64,000 nucleotides of DNA from Micromonospora sediminimaris (GCA_900112325.1 FOLJ01000002.1:434001-498000); one strand, 5' to 3'; shown: positions 51,683 to 60,940, numbered from the stretch's first letter. Translations and numbers: made by a program. Notes: a model not told the origin generated them from the sequence alone.

Positions 51683-52441
51683 TCAGGCGCGGCTGATCGC
51701 GTTCGCGTGAATCGCCTCGGACAGGTACTCGGTCAGGCCGGGAGCCTTCGCCTCGTAGTGCGCGGTGAACCGTTCGTCGGCGAGGTACAGGTCGGCCAGC
51801 CCGGTGTGGATCTCGTACGAGCACTCGTAGAACCAGCGGCTGATCTGCTGCCGGTGCTCCTCAGCCAGCTCCATGGCCTCCGGCCCGTCGGCCGGCGCGC
51901 CCGAGGCCAGCAGCGCCACGATCCGCCGCCCCCAGTCCTCCGTCTCGGCCTTGAACCGCTGCCAGTCCTGCTTGCTGTAGCTCGACGTCCGCCGGGTCGA
52001 CTCCCGGTACGCCTCGGTGCCGCCCCACCGCCGCTCCGCCTCCTCGGCGTGCGCGTCCGGGTCGAAGTCACCGAAGACCTCGAACCGCTCCTGCGGGGTC
52101 AGTTGGATGTTCATCTTGCTCGCCTCCATCGCGAATTCGATCGCCGCGACCATCTCCTGAAGGCGCTTGATCCGCACCGTCAACAGCTCGTGCTGGCGGC
52201 GCAGGTGCGCTCCCGGTTCGCTCGCCGGGTCGTCGAGGATCACGGCGATCTCGTCCAACGGGAACCCCAGCTCGCGGTAGTACCGGATCAGCTGCAGCCG
52301 TTCCAGGTCCGCCTCGGAATAGCGGCGGTAGCCCGAGCTGCTACGCCCGCTCGGCGTCAGCAGACCGATCTCGTCGTAGTAGTGCAGCGTCCGGACTGTC
52401 ACGCCGGCGAGCTTCGCCACCTGACCAACCGTGTAGGCCAT
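51683..52441 (-). CDS. TipA-type MerR regulator
   Basis: 252 residues; ATG with GGAAAGGGGG. The N-terminal MerR DNA-binding domain (YTVGQVAKLAGVTVRTLHYY, then DEIGLL) precedes a coiled coil (~75-130) and a TipAS-like ligand domain (~135-245, WQRFKAETEDWGRRIVALLA). TipAS domains bind thiopeptides covalently or non-covalently, then activate multidrug genes. Here the ABM gene or the efflux genes may be targets. Confidence 0.88.
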   Translation of the reverse strand: MAYTVGQVAKLAGVTVRTLHYYDEIGLLTPSGRSSSGYRRYSEADLERLQLIRYYRELGFPLDEIAVILDDPASEPGAHLRRQHELLTVRIKRLQEMVAAIEFAMEASKMNIQLTPQERFEVFGDFDPDAHAEEAERRWGGTEAYRESTRRTSSYSKQDWQRFKAETEDWGRRIVALLASGAPADGPEAMELAEEHRQQISRWFYECSYEIHTGLADLYLADERFTAHYEAKAPGLTEYLSEAIHANAISRA

Positions 52442-52477
52442 GGTTCCCCCTTTCCGGAACCACGGTCCCGCCTGCCG

Positions 52478-54805
52478 TTACGTGAGGGTCAAGCCAGATT
52501 CTGCGACGCCGGACACCTCCGGCGGGTCGGCCTTCACCAGGACGGTACGCAACTCGGCCAGGCCGGTCGGGCGGCCGTAGCGGTAACCCTGCCCTTGCAG
52601 GCAGCCGATCGCGACCACGGCCTCGTGCTGCCGCTTGGTCTCCACCCCCTCGGCCACCACGCTCAGGTCGAACGCGCCGGCCAGCCGGGTCACCATCTCC
52701 ACCGTCGCGTACGCCCTGGTGTCCTCAGGGATCCGGGCCACGAACGACCGATCGATCTTCAGCTCGGTCGCCGGGATCCGGTGCAGGTAACTCAGCGACG
52801 AGTATCCGGTGCCGAAGTCGTCGATGGCGATCCGGATGCCCAGCTCGCGCAGTTGCCGCAGCCGGTCCAGCACCGCGTCGCTGCCCTCGATCAGCGCCGA
52901 CTCGGTCAGTTCCAGGGTCAGCGCCCGTGGTGCCAGCCCGGCGCCCGCGGTGGCCTCGGTGACGGTGGCGATCAGGTCGGGACGGCGCAGGTGCGACGCG
53001 GCGATGTTCACCGCGACCGTCGCCGACGGAACGTGGTCCTGCCAGGTGGCCGCCGCCCGGCACGCCTCGTGGATGACCCACCTGTCGATCGGCAGGATCA
53101 GCCCGGTCTCCTCGGCCAGCGGCAGGAACCGGGCCGGGCTGAGCACGCCCAGCCGGGGATGCCGCCACCGCACCAACGCCTCCGCGCTGCGCACCGCCCC
53201 GGTGGCCAGGTCCACGATCGGTTGGAACTCCAGGTGCAACTGCTTCTCGTCGACGGCCCGCCGCAGGTCGGCGATCAGCTCGGCCCGGCTCACCGCCGAC
53301 TCCCGCAGCCCCTGCGTGCACCGTCGGTACGCGGATTTGCCGGCCGCCTTCGCCGCGTACATCGCGATGTCCGCGTCGCGCAGCAGATCCGTGTGCGAAA
53401 TGTGCTGCGGCCCGTACTCGGCGATACCGATGCTGGCCGAGGGGTGCACCCCGACCAGTTCCTCCCCGGGCGATGGTTGCAGCGCCGCCAACAACCGCTC
53501 GGCCAGTCGTTCCGGTGCCAACGGCCGCCCGTCGGTGACCAGCACCGCGAACTCGTCACCACCGATCCGGGCGATCATGCCGTCGTCACCGACCGCCCGA
53601 CGCATCCGCCGGGACAGGCCGGACAGCAGCGTGTCGCCGGTGGTGTGCCCGAACCGATCGTTCACCTGCTTGAACCCGTCCAGGTCCAACAGCAGCACGG
53701 CGACCCGGTCGGTGCCGCGCAACGCACCACGCAGCCGGCGGGTGAACGCCAGCCGGTTGGGCAGCCCGGTGAGCTGGTCGACGTAGGCGAGCTTGCGTAG
53801 CTGCACCACCAGACGCAGGTTCTCGTTGGCCGCCAGGCCCTGCCGAAGCGCCAGCATGGCCAACAACGCCATCATCGCCAGGAAGATCGGCATCGGGGTG
53901 TGACCGCTGGCGTCGCGGGCCAGCATGGTCGCCACGATCGCCCCGCCCACCGGCAGGTAGGGCAGCACCACCCGCCACCACGGCGGCAACGGTGCCTCCC
54001 CGGCCTCCTCGACAGCGCCGTGGTCCCGAGGTGGGGGCATCCCGGTCGCCACCACGATCAGCAGGTAGCTCACCGGCCAGAGCACGTCGACCGGGGTGCC
54101 GGGCTGGTAGGTGCCGGCGGCCACCAGCGCCACGTAGACCGTGTCGGCCACCGCCCGTACCGTCAGGCCCACGCCGAGCAGCGCCATCGGCCGCCACACC
54201 GGTCGGCCCGGGCCGACCACCGCGACCAGGATGGTCAGCTGCATCAGGTCGAACATCGGGTACAGCAGGCCGGCGGTGCGTAGCGGCTCGTCCAGGTCGG
54301 CCAGACTGACGTTGCGGAAGATCAACAGCCAGCCGATCGGAATCAGCGCCAGCCCGACGATCACCCCGTCGAGCAGAGTCCGGGCCCGACCCACCGTGGT
54401 ACGCGGCGCGGTGACCGAGCAGAACAGCGCGGCGGTACCGGTCAGCAGGCTGGCCGCGAAGATCAACCCGATGGGCAGGGTGTGTGGCAGGCTCTCCCCG
54501 AGCAGCCGCTGGGACGTCCACAGTGCCCGGCCGGCCAGCGACAACGCCATGGTGGCGGCCAGCAGTAGCCAGAACCGGCGCAGCGTCGCCGGGTGCCGGC
54601 GGGCCGCCGCGAGGCAGGCCACCGCCGCCCAGCCCGCCACGGTGAGCGCACCCAGATCGCTGACCAGCGCGCCGGCGGGCAGCCCCAGCACCAACCAGAG
54701 CGCCTCGATCGCGACGACGACACCGGCACCGACCAGCCCCACCCGGCCGACCCGGTCCGTTCCGGGCGAGCGCGCGGCAGCCCGCTCGACGTCCTTTCGC
54801 GACAC
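52478..54805 (-). CDS. Membrane GGDEF-EAL bifunctional c-di-GMP enzyme
   Basis: 775 residues from GTG 54805. Nine or ten transmembrane helices in the first ~310 residues (for example VVVAIEALWLVLGL, LLGVGLTVRAVADTVYVAL) are a sensory module. Then a GGDEF domain (signature intact at 415-419 in IGGDEFAVL) and an EAL domain (542-544, EALVRWRHP, followed by ELTESALI and DDFGTGYSSLSYL), all catalytic residues in place. It can both make and degrade c-di-GMP, a signal that controls development in actinomycetes. Confidence 0.9.
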   Translation of the reverse strand: MSRKDVERAAARSPGTDRVGRVGLVGAGVVVAIEALWLVLGLPAGALVSDLGALTVAGWAAVACLAAARRHPATLRRFWLLLAATMALSLAGRALWTSQRLLGESLPHTLPIGLIFAASLLTGTAALFCSVTAPRTTVGRARTLLDGVIVGLALIPIGWLLIFRNVSLADLDEPLRTAGLLYPMFDLMQLTILVAVVGPGRPVWRPMALLGVGLTVRAVADTVYVALVAAGTYQPGTPVDVLWPVSYLLIVVATGMPPPRDHGAVEEAGEAPLPPWWRVVLPYLPVGGAIVATMLARDASGHTPMPIFLAMMALLAMLALRQGLAANENLRLVVQLRKLAYVDQLTGLPNRLAFTRRLRGALRGTDRVAVLLLDLDGFKQVNDRFGHTTGDTLLSGLSRRMRRAVGDDGMIARIGGDEFAVLVTDGRPLAPERLAERLLAALQPSPGEELVGVHPSASIGIAEYGPQHISHTDLLRDADIAMYAAKAAGKSAYRRCTQGLRESAVSRAELIADLRRAVDEKQLHLEFQPIVDLATGAVRSAEALVRWRHPRLGVLSPARFLPLAEETGLILPIDRWVIHEACRAAATWQDHVPSATVAVNIAASHLRRPDLIATVTEATAGAGLAPRALTLELTESALIEGSDAVLDRLRQLRELGIRIAIDDFGTGYSSLSYLHRIPATELKIDRSFVARIPEDTRAYATVEMVTRLAGAFDLSVVAEGVETKRQHEAVVAIGCLQGQGYRYGRPTGLAELRTVLVKADPPEVSGVAESGLTLT

Positions 54806-55265
54806 AGCGATCGCTCCGGCTCTCTCTCGTGCGTACACCCTCGACGGCGAGGTCCTGCCCTGGCAAACCCCGAAAGCCTAGCCACGCCCGCAGCCGCCCC
54901 GCCAGATCCAACGCTGGGCAAGTCCACAACCTTATGGCTCGCCGGGCCCCACCTGGTCTCCCGCCGACCGCCTCGCGACTCGTCCGGCTGCGGCGATGCG
55001 GGCAGCGCCCCGCTCGCGGTCGCCCCGCTGTATGCCCTGTCGCGTCCTCCCGCTCCCCGGGGGCCGCGCCTTCCGCTCCACCCACCGCCACGCCTCACTC
55101 CAACACGGAGCGTGACACGCTGCGGTCATTACGCTACGTCACTAAGCGTGACCGTCCGGCCCGCCACCGACAATGTTGTCTGCCGGCCGAAGGTTAGGTT
55201 GTCACCCTGGCGGGAGGCGGTTACCGTCCGCGATCGACGGTCGGAGATCCGGCTGGGCGCTGCGC
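54806..55265. other. Non-coding gap with one dyad
   Basis: 460 bases between two minus-strand genes. No gene. A 13-base palindrome, AGCGTGACACGCT (55109-55121), and a second AGCGTGAC half-site at 55144-55151 lie upstream of the c-di-GMP gene and may be a binding site. Confidence 0.5.
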
Positions 55266-56756
55266 TCACGCCCATTCTTCGTCGGGCGCTGCCGCTGCGG
55301 TCGCCGGTGGGCCGCCGTGGGTCCACGGGGTCTCCTCGACGGCCGGAAACGCCGCAGCCGGCACGTAGGCATCGCTCAGCGTGGTGTAGCAGAGCCGCTC
55401 CCCGACTTCCGGCACGCTGCCCGGGCTGGCCGTCAGGCCGCGTCCCATCCCGCCGGACAACTCCAACACCACCTCGGTCTTGCCGTCGGCCGTCGGGGTG
55501 ACGAACACCGTCCGCGCCTTCTGCCCGGGACGGGACGGGCTGGACAGCGTCGCGCCGACCGGCACCAGCACCGGATCGGTGGTCATCAGCTGGATGCGCG
55601 GGCGCAGCACCGGCCGGCGGCCGGAGTCATCGACCCGGGTCGGGTCGGCCAGCAGCACCTCGCCGACGAACGCCTCGCCGGTCAGCCGGTACTCCGCCAT
55701 CACCAGCGGGTCGTCGTAGGCGCGCTGCACCGCGTAGGTGGCGGCGGCCCGCTCCAGGCGGTGCAGCCGGGCCGCGGCGGCCACCGCACCGTCCCGGCGC
55801 GGCTGCGGCGCGCCGTCGGAGTCGAGGTGGTCGGCGTGGGCGGTGAAGGCGTCCCGGTCGCCGTCCCATCGCCCGGCCACCCGGGCGCCGGGCGGCAGGG
55901 CACGCAGCAACCCCAGGCCGCGCCACATCAGCTCCCAGGTGGGCGTCAGCTGGTCCCGGAGCAGCCGCTCCAGCTCCGCGTACGCCTCGACGCGCGTCGC
56001 CTCGTCGTCGGCGGCGGAGTACGCCTCGATGGCCGGTGCCAGCAGCCGGTTGTCGAACTCGGGATCGGTGGCTGGGCCGGCCGGCGGACAGAGCGACGGG
56101 TCCTCGGCCCGGGCGGCGGCCTCGGCACCGGAGAGCCCGGCCGACGGGGCGATCCAGCCCAGCAGTGCCGGCAGGTGCAGATCCTCCACCGCGCTCTGCC
56201 CGGTCGCCCAGTGCAGCGTCAACGCCTGCGTCATTGCCACCAGCGCCGACGAGCCGGGATGCTCGGCCCGTTCGGCGAAGAAGGTCAGCCAGCGGCCCAG
56301 CAGTGGCACCTGCGGCGGCACCGGATACTCGCCGTCGACCCGGCGGAACCGGGTGGACCGACCGAGCAGCCGCAGGAACGTCACCCCCGCCGGGTTCGGC
56401 ACCAGCAGCTGCGGGGCGTCCAGGTACCGGTACCGGACGTCCCGGCCCCGGTCCACGGCGACCGCCTCGTTCGCCGTGCGGTGGGCGTCCACATACGGCA
56501 GTACGACCGCGGCCAGCTCGGCGGCGAACGCGAACCGTTGGTCCCGGTTACGTGGCTGCGGCACGATCAACAGGCGTCCCTCACCAGGAGCCGAGCCGAC
56601 CATCGCGGCGAGCGGAGCGTTGGCCTCCCCTGCCATCGACAGCGGCACCAGCACCAGAGGTCGCCTCGACAGGTGCAGATGCCGCACGGTGGCCACCGGT
56701 TGGGCGACCCCCGTGGCCACCGCCTGCGCCGCCGCCAGCGCCCGCAACGTACTCAT
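55266..56756 (-). CDS. Unknown partner of Cas4-like nuclease
   Basis: 496 residues starting at an ATG that overlaps the nuclease stop by ATGA. It begins MSTLRALAAAQAVATGVAQP and includes HLHLSRRPLVLVPLSMAGEA, QLLVPNPAGVTFLRLLG, and a C-terminal beta-rich part (PVLRPRIQLMTTDPVLVPVG). No named domain is recognised. The strict coupling suggests it acts with the nuclease, perhaps as a subunit or in a helicase-nuclease complex. Confidence 0.7.
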   Translation of the reverse strand: MSTLRALAAAQAVATGVAQPVATVRHLHLSRRPLVLVPLSMAGEANAPLAAMVGSAPGEGRLLIVPQPRNRDQRFAFAAELAAVVLPYVDAHRTANEAVAVDRGRDVRYRYLDAPQLLVPNPAGVTFLRLLGRSTRFRRVDGEYPVPPQVPLLGRWLTFFAERAEHPGSSALVAMTQALTLHWATGQSAVEDLHLPALLGWIAPSAGLSGAEAAARAEDPSLCPPAGPATDPEFDNRLLAPAIEAYSAADDEATRVEAYAELERLLRDQLTPTWELMWRGLGLLRALPPGARVAGRWDGDRDAFTAHADHLDSDGAPQPRRDGAVAAAARLHRLERAAATYAVQRAYDDPLVMAEYRLTGEAFVGEVLLADPTRVDDSGRRPVLRPRIQLMTTDPVLVPVGATLSSPSRPGQKARTVFVTPTADGKTEVVLELSGGMGRGLTASPGSVPEVGERLCYTTLSDAYVPAAAFPAVEETPWTHGGPPATAAAAPDEEWA

Positions 56757-57895
56757 GCGCTGGCGAGGGCGTCGGCGCGCAGGCGGGCCGCGGTCCGCAG
56801 CAGCGCGGCGGCCTCCGCCCGTTCAGGGTCCGTGGCGGTTTCCCCACCGGCGAGCGCCAGCACCTCGGCGACGTCGGCGATCCCTCCGAGCGCCTCGCGG
56901 ACCGGACGGCCGAGCGCCCCGGTCTGCCCCTGCGCCTCGTGCCGGCAGAGGTACGCCAGCTCGCAGCTGGCCAGGCAGTCGGGGGCGTACCGGGCCGGCA
57001 CCCGGGCCAGCGAGTCGGCCAGGGCTGCCGGATCGGCGGCCGGATCGGCGGTGAAGTCGGCCGGGACGCCCGCCAGCAGCGTGTCGAGCCGGTCCATCCG
57101 GTCCAGTTGCCGGCGTACCACAAGCAGTTGCCGGCGGACGTCGAGCAGGTGCGCGACCGGCGCGTTGCTGAAATCCCGGGGGCAGACCAGCACCACCTCG
57201 TGCGACACGAGCTGCGGGTCGTGGCCCCGGGCGGTGAGCAGTTCCCGCAGGGCCAGCACGTAGACGGCGGACTGCACCGCCGCGCCGGCCAGCTTCGCCG
57301 GGTCGGCCTGGCCGTCGATCACCGGGAACGACTTGATCTCGACCACGTGGAACCGGCCGCCCAGCCGGGCGGCCACCAGGTCCGGCTCCAGGTGTACCCG
57401 CTGTCCGGCGACCGTCAGGCCGAGCATCGGGTGATCGAACAGCGCCGCCGGTTCATCGACACGAGGCGGCTCGTCGGCACCGGGTGGGTCGGCGGTGTCG
57501 GATTCGACCGACGACAGCGCCTCGGTGAGCAGGGCCGCCGAGCGTCTGGCCCGGGTGGCCAGGTCGTCGCCGGCGTCGAGGTCCGTCCAGCGGACCGCCG
57601 CCGGCACCGGTACGCCCAGCCGCTCCGCGACCAGTCGCAGCAGCTCGGCCCCACCGTCGGCCTTCACCTGAGCCTCGAACATGTTGCCCCGGGTGATGGC
57701 GAAGCGGGACTGCCCGAACCGGGCGGGAAAGCCGACCCGCTCGGCCAGCGCCGGCTTGTCCACCCCCGCACCGTCGAGGACCGCCCGGCGGGTGCACCCC
57801 GGGTTGCCGGTCAGCGCGGCGATCGTACGGGCGTTGTGTCGCTTCGGCGGTGCGTCGCCCCGGATCGCGGCCAGTCGCTGCTCGGTGTCCGTCAC
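56753..57895 (-). CDS. Cas4-like Fe-S PD-(D/E)xK nuclease
   Basis: 380 residues from GTG 57895. The nuclease core: HLEPDLVAARLGG (Glu170, Asp172), HVVEIKSF (Glu186-x-Lys188) and QSAVYVLALRELL (motif QxxxY). Cys34 in NPGCTRRAV and Cys307, Cys311, Cys317 in DCLASCELAYLC make a four-cysteine iron-sulphur cluster, as in Cas4 and AddB. No CRISPR genes are near, so this is a stand-alone Cas4/RecB-like nuclease, probably of DNA repair or defence. It is translationally coupled to the unknown gene. Confidence 0.83.
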   Translation of the reverse strand: MTDTEQRLAAIRGDAPPKRHNARTIAALTGNPGCTRRAVLDGAGVDKPALAERVGFPARFGQSRFAITRGNMFEAQVKADGGAELLRLVAERLGVPVPAAVRWTDLDAGDDLATRARRSAALLTEALSSVESDTADPPGADEPPRVDEPAALFDHPMLGLTVAGQRVHLEPDLVAARLGGRFHVVEIKSFPVIDGQADPAKLAGAAVQSAVYVLALRELLTARGHDPQLVSHEVVLVCPRDFSNAPVAHLLDVRRQLLVVRRQLDRMDRLDTLLAGVPADFTADPAADPAALADSLARVPARYAPDCLASCELAYLCRHEAQGQTGALGRPVREALGGIADVAEVLALAGGETATDPERAEAAALLRTAARLRADALASA

Positions 57896-57957
57896 GACAG
57901 GCCACGATAGCCGTGCCGGCGGGTCCCGGCCCGTCACGGACGCGCCGGGGCGGCCCG

Positions 57958-58000
57958 GGCACGGACGGTCACCGGGCAGTCGCCGGTGATCGTCCGTGCC
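57958..58000 (-). terminator. Terminator hairpin of ArsR-SRPBCC operon
   Basis: GGCACGGACGGTCACCGG (57958-57975) pairs with 57983-58000 over 18 bases, with one G-U pair, around a 7-base loop. It lies 9 bases past the SRPBCC stop. Confidence 0.7.
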
Positions 58001-58008
58001 GCCGCGGG

Positions 58009-58866
58009 TCAGCCGGCCGTGGCGCTGGTCTCCTCGGGCAGCCAGATCGGCTGCCAGTCGGGCACCTCGTGGAAGCGACGCAGCTCGGCCCACCCGGACA
58101 CGATGCCGGACCAGGCCGCGTACGGGGGGTTCTGCTCGTCGAAGCCGCTCTGCACGAAGGTCAGCTTCGTCTTTCCCTCGGACTCGGCCAGCTCCCAGCT
58201 GGTGACGCCGTTCGGTCCCCAGTCGACGGACATCTTCCGGCCCGGCTCCAGGTCGACCACCTTCGCGGCGAAGCCGCTGTCGAAGCCGCCCATCGCGTAC
58301 CGGCCGCCGACCCAGGGCTCGATCCCGATCGGGTAACCGAACCAGGCGCTGGCCTGCTCGGAGTCGGTAAGGGATTCCCACACCTTGGCGGCCGGCGCGG
58401 CGATCTCGATCTCGCCACGGAAGTCGGCGCTGGTGAAGTCCGTCCTGGGCAGCAGCGGCTGGCCAGCCAGGTGAGCCTCCAGGTTGGCGATGGTGAGCGC
58501 CCAGTAGGTCTGGAGGACGCCCCGGATGCTGGTGCCGTTGACCACGTCGCTGAAGTCGAAGTGGGTCTGCGACAGCCGCAGCACGGTGGCGTCCGGCCCG
58601 TCCGCGCTCAGCGTGATCTCGGTGGTGGTCTCCACCCCGTCGAGCAGCCAGGCGAAGCGCAGCCGGTCCTCGTCGGCGTGCAGCACCCGCTGATGTGGAG
58701 CGTCGCCCTCGGGCGTGTAGCGGCCCCAGAATTCGTACCGCTCGGGGAGCTCGACCTCGGCGTGCTCGGCCAGCCAGACGCGCAGCTCGGCGGGGTCGGT
58801 CAGGGCCTGACGCACCCGCGCGATCGGCACGGCGAGGCGGGCGGCGATGGTCATCGGTTCAGTCAC
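58009..58866 (-). CDS. Tandem SRPBCC (AHSA1-like) protein
   Basis: 285 residues with two SRPBCC/START-like domains: ARVRQALTDPAELRVWLAEH first (~10-135) and AKVWESLTDSEQASAWFGYP second (~155-275), each with the usual WxxL...W start and hydrophobic cavity. It overlaps the ArsR gene by eight bases. AHSA1-like proteins with ArsR regulators are common; function is small-molecule binding or a stress role. Confidence 0.85.
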   Translation of the reverse strand: MTEPMTIAARLAVPIARVRQALTDPAELRVWLAEHAEVELPERYEFWGRYTPEGDAPHQRVLHADEDRLRFAWLLDGVETTTEITLSADGPDATVLRLSQTHFDFSDVVNGTSIRGVLQTYWALTIANLEAHLAGQPLLPRTDFTSADFRGEIEIAAPAAKVWESLTDSEQASAWFGYPIGIEPWVGGRYAMGGFDSGFAAKVVDLEPGRKMSVDWGPNGVTSWELAESEGKTKLTFVQSGFDEQNPPYAAWSGIVSGWAELRRFHEVPDWQPIWLPEETSATAG

Positions 58867-59416
58867 GGTCGGTCCCCTTCGGGTAGCAGGCCACGGCGAG
58901 CTTGAAGGCGTCTCCCTCGGCGCCGCCGTAGCGCGTGAACAACTCCTGTAGCGCGGACTGCAGGTCGTGCAGAAACTCCTGCCGGCGTTCGGCCGGCACG
59001 CGGATCTCGCCGGAAACGCCGATCGACGGCAGTTCCGGGGCGGAGCGGTCCAGGGCGGCGACGTCGGCCTGGACCTCCTCCATCAGGTCCAGCAGGTAGC
59101 CCAGGCTCAGCTCGTCGCGGGCGCGGCGCAGCCCGATCCGGCCGACCAGGCGCGGTGAGAGCCAGTACGACCGGGCAGCTGCCTGGTAGATGCCTTCGGT
59201 GATGCCGCGGACCTTGCGCTTGTCGACCTGCTCGACCAGCCCGGCCGCGACGAGTTGCTTGACGTGGTAGTAGACGCGCTGTGGCGTCTGCTCCAGCCGG
59301 GCGGCCACCTCGGTGCAGGTGCGTGGCTCGGCCAGCTGCCGCAGGATCTCGACGCGCTGCGGTTTCAGCAGCACCTCGGCCTGCTCAAGCTGCTCCAGGT
59401 ACAGGACATCTCTCAT
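58859..59416 (-). CDS. ArsR-family transcriptional regulator
   Basis: 185 residues. The winged helix EILRQLAEPRTCTEVAARLE, then QTPQRVYYHVKQLVAAGLVE with a charged helix, is ArsR-type; the C-terminal ~100 residues are helical. Metal-binding cysteines typical of ArsR are not seen, so it senses something other than metal, possibly via the tandem SRPBCC partner. Overlaps and is co-transcribed with it. Confidence 0.85.
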   Translation of the reverse strand: MRDVLYLEQLEQAEVLLKPQRVEILRQLAEPRTCTEVAARLEQTPQRVYYHVKQLVAAGLVEQVDKRKVRGITEGIYQAAARSYWLSPRLVGRIGLRRARDELSLGYLLDLMEEVQADVAALDRSAPELPSIGVSGEIRVPAERRQEFLHDLQSALQELFTRYGGAEGDAFKLAVACYPKGTDRD

Positions 59417-59425
59417 AGCAAAATC

Positions 59426-59454
59426 AGTTTGTACGTAAAAAACTTCCTTGTCAA
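59426..59454 (-). promoter_or_regulatory. Promoter and operator-like dyad of ArsR operon
   Basis: A TTGACA -35 (59449-59454, minus strand) lies in front of the ArsR gene. The downstream GTTTGTACGTAAAAAAC (59427-59443) is a partial dyad with core TACGTA and covers the -10 region, as expected of an ArsR operator. This stretch is strikingly AT-rich. Confidence 0.6.
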
Positions 59455-59519
59455 TGGGTTCGAGAAAGGCCGCGCCGGCAACTTCCGGCGCGGCCGCACT
59501 CAGTCGCGAGGGAACCCGG

Positions 59520-60860
59520 TCAGGGCAGCCAGTCCGGGCGCAGCGGGTAGCCGTTCACCGCGTCCGGGCCGTTACGCGTCGCCACCACCTGATGCAGCTG
59601 GATGCCGTTGCGCTCGAACGCCAGCCGGGAACCGGCCATGTAGAGCCCCCACACCCTGGCCGTACCCGCACCCACCTCGGCGACGCAGAAGTCCCAGTGC
59701 TCCACCAGGTTGCGGCACCAGGCAGCGAGGGTCAGCGCGTAGTGCTGGCGCAGGTTCTCCTCGTGGTGCACCTCCAGCCCCGCATCGTGGATCTCACTGA
59801 TCACCCGACCCGGGCCGGCCAGCTCACCGTCCGGAAAGACGTACCTGTCGATGAACGCCCCGGAACGGTGCGGGGCGCGATTGTCCGCCCGGGTGATGCA
59901 GTGGTTGAGCAGCCGGGCCCCCGGGCGCAGCCGATCCCGCAGGAACCCGAAGTAGGCCGGATAGTTGCGGACCCCGATGTGCTCGGTCAGGCCGATCGAG
60001 GAGACCGCGTCGAACTGTTCGCGTGGAGCGTCGCGGTAGTCCAGGTGCCGCACCTGCGCCAACCCGGACAGCCCCTCCCGCTCAATCGCCGCCTGCGCCC
60101 ACTGCGCCTGCGCCCGCGACAGCGTCACGCCGAGCGCCTTGACGCCGTACTCCCGGGCCGCGTGCCGGACCATGCCACCCCAGCCGCAGCCCACATCCAG
60201 CAGCCGCATCCCCGGCCGCAACGCCAGCTTGCCGGCGACCAGGTCGTACTTGTTCGCCTGCGCCTGCTCCAGGGTGTCGTCCGGGCTGCGGTACACCGCG
60301 CAGGTGTACGTCATCGACGGGCCGAGCACCCGCTCGTAGAAGGCGTTCGACACGTCGTAGTGGTGCGAGATGGCGCTGCTGTCCCGGGTCCGCGAGTGCC
60401 GCAGGCCAGCCACGATCCGCTTCCAGCGGGGCCGGGCCTCCTGCGGCGGGGCCGGCGGCGGCAGCAGCCGCTCCCAGCCCAGCTCGCGCACCAGCGCCAA
60501 CCCGTCGGCAAGTGCCGGTGCCCGCATCCGCACCCCGGCGAGCACCCGCAACGCCTCGTACGGGTCACCCGGGTGGACCCCCTCGATGGCGAGGTCACCG
60601 CTGACGTAGGCACGCGCCATGCCCAGGTCGCCCGGCGCGGTGAGCAGGTACGACAGCCCTCGCTCGGTGCGGATCGACAGGGTGATCCCGGCGTCGGCCG
60701 GACCGATCGAGCTGCCGTCGTACGCGCTGACGCGTACCGGCAGGGGGCCCGAGGTCACCGCCCGGACGATGTCCGCCACGGTCGGCCCACGCCGCCGGCC
60801 CCCAGGGGGCGGCGGGGCGGGAGCGCCTGCCGCTCCCTGGCTACGGTCGGTCAAGCTCAT
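59520..60860 (-). CDS. tmsB: SAM-dependent fatty-acyl methyltransferase TmsB/UfaA1-like
   Basis: 446 residues of the cyclopropane-fatty-acid synthase superfamily. SAM motif LDVGCGWGG (221-229), HYDVSNAFYERVLG and MTYTCAVYRSPDDTLEQAQ are family signatures. Together with the upstream FAD oxidoreductase it matches the tmsAB/bfaAB (Rv0447c-Rv0449c-type) pair that methylates oleoyl chains at C10 and reduces the methylene, giving 10-methyl (tuberculostearic-type) fatty acids. These acids are typical of Micromonospora membranes. ATG start shared in an ATGA overlap with a mini-ORF. Confidence 0.82.
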   Translation of the reverse strand: MSLTDRSQGAAGAPAPPPPGGRRRGPTVADIVRAVTSGPLPVRVSAYDGSSIGPADAGITLSIRTERGLSYLLTAPGDLGMARAYVSGDLAIEGVHPGDPYEALRVLAGVRMRAPALADGLALVRELGWERLLPPPAPPQEARPRWKRIVAGLRHSRTRDSSAISHHYDVSNAFYERVLGPSMTYTCAVYRSPDDTLEQAQANKYDLVAGKLALRPGMRLLDVGCGWGGMVRHAAREYGVKALGVTLSRAQAQWAQAAIEREGLSGLAQVRHLDYRDAPREQFDAVSSIGLTEHIGVRNYPAYFGFLRDRLRPGARLLNHCITRADNRAPHRSGAFIDRYVFPDGELAGPGRVISEIHDAGLEVHHEENLRQHYALTLAAWCRNLVEHWDFCVAEVGAGTARVWGLYMAGSRLAFERNGIQLHQVVATRNGPDAVNGYPLRPDWLP

Positions 60861-60940
60861 GCCGGCACTCCGCTCCGCTCCGTGCCGACCTGAGGCACAA
60901 CCGCGCTGAACCTGATGATTCGCTCGCTCCGCTCGCTCAT
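60857..60940 (-). CDS. 27-residue mini-ORF (second coupler)
   Basis: ATG 60940 to the TGA at 60857-60859 encodes MSERSERIIRFSAVVPQV and nine more residues ending SGVPA. Its start shares an ATGA with the end of the 9-residue mini-ORF and its end shares an ATGA with tmsB. The terminal GGAGTGCCGGCATGAGC is identical to that of the other mini-ORF, a DNA duplication. Function probably translational coupling rather than protein. Confidence 0.5.
   Translation of the reverse strand: MSERSERIIRFSAVVPQVGTERSGVPA

Noticed and set aside
55173..57263. 696-codon plus-strand open frame
   Set aside because: Antisense to the Cas4-like nuclease and its partner; no domain and no start signal.
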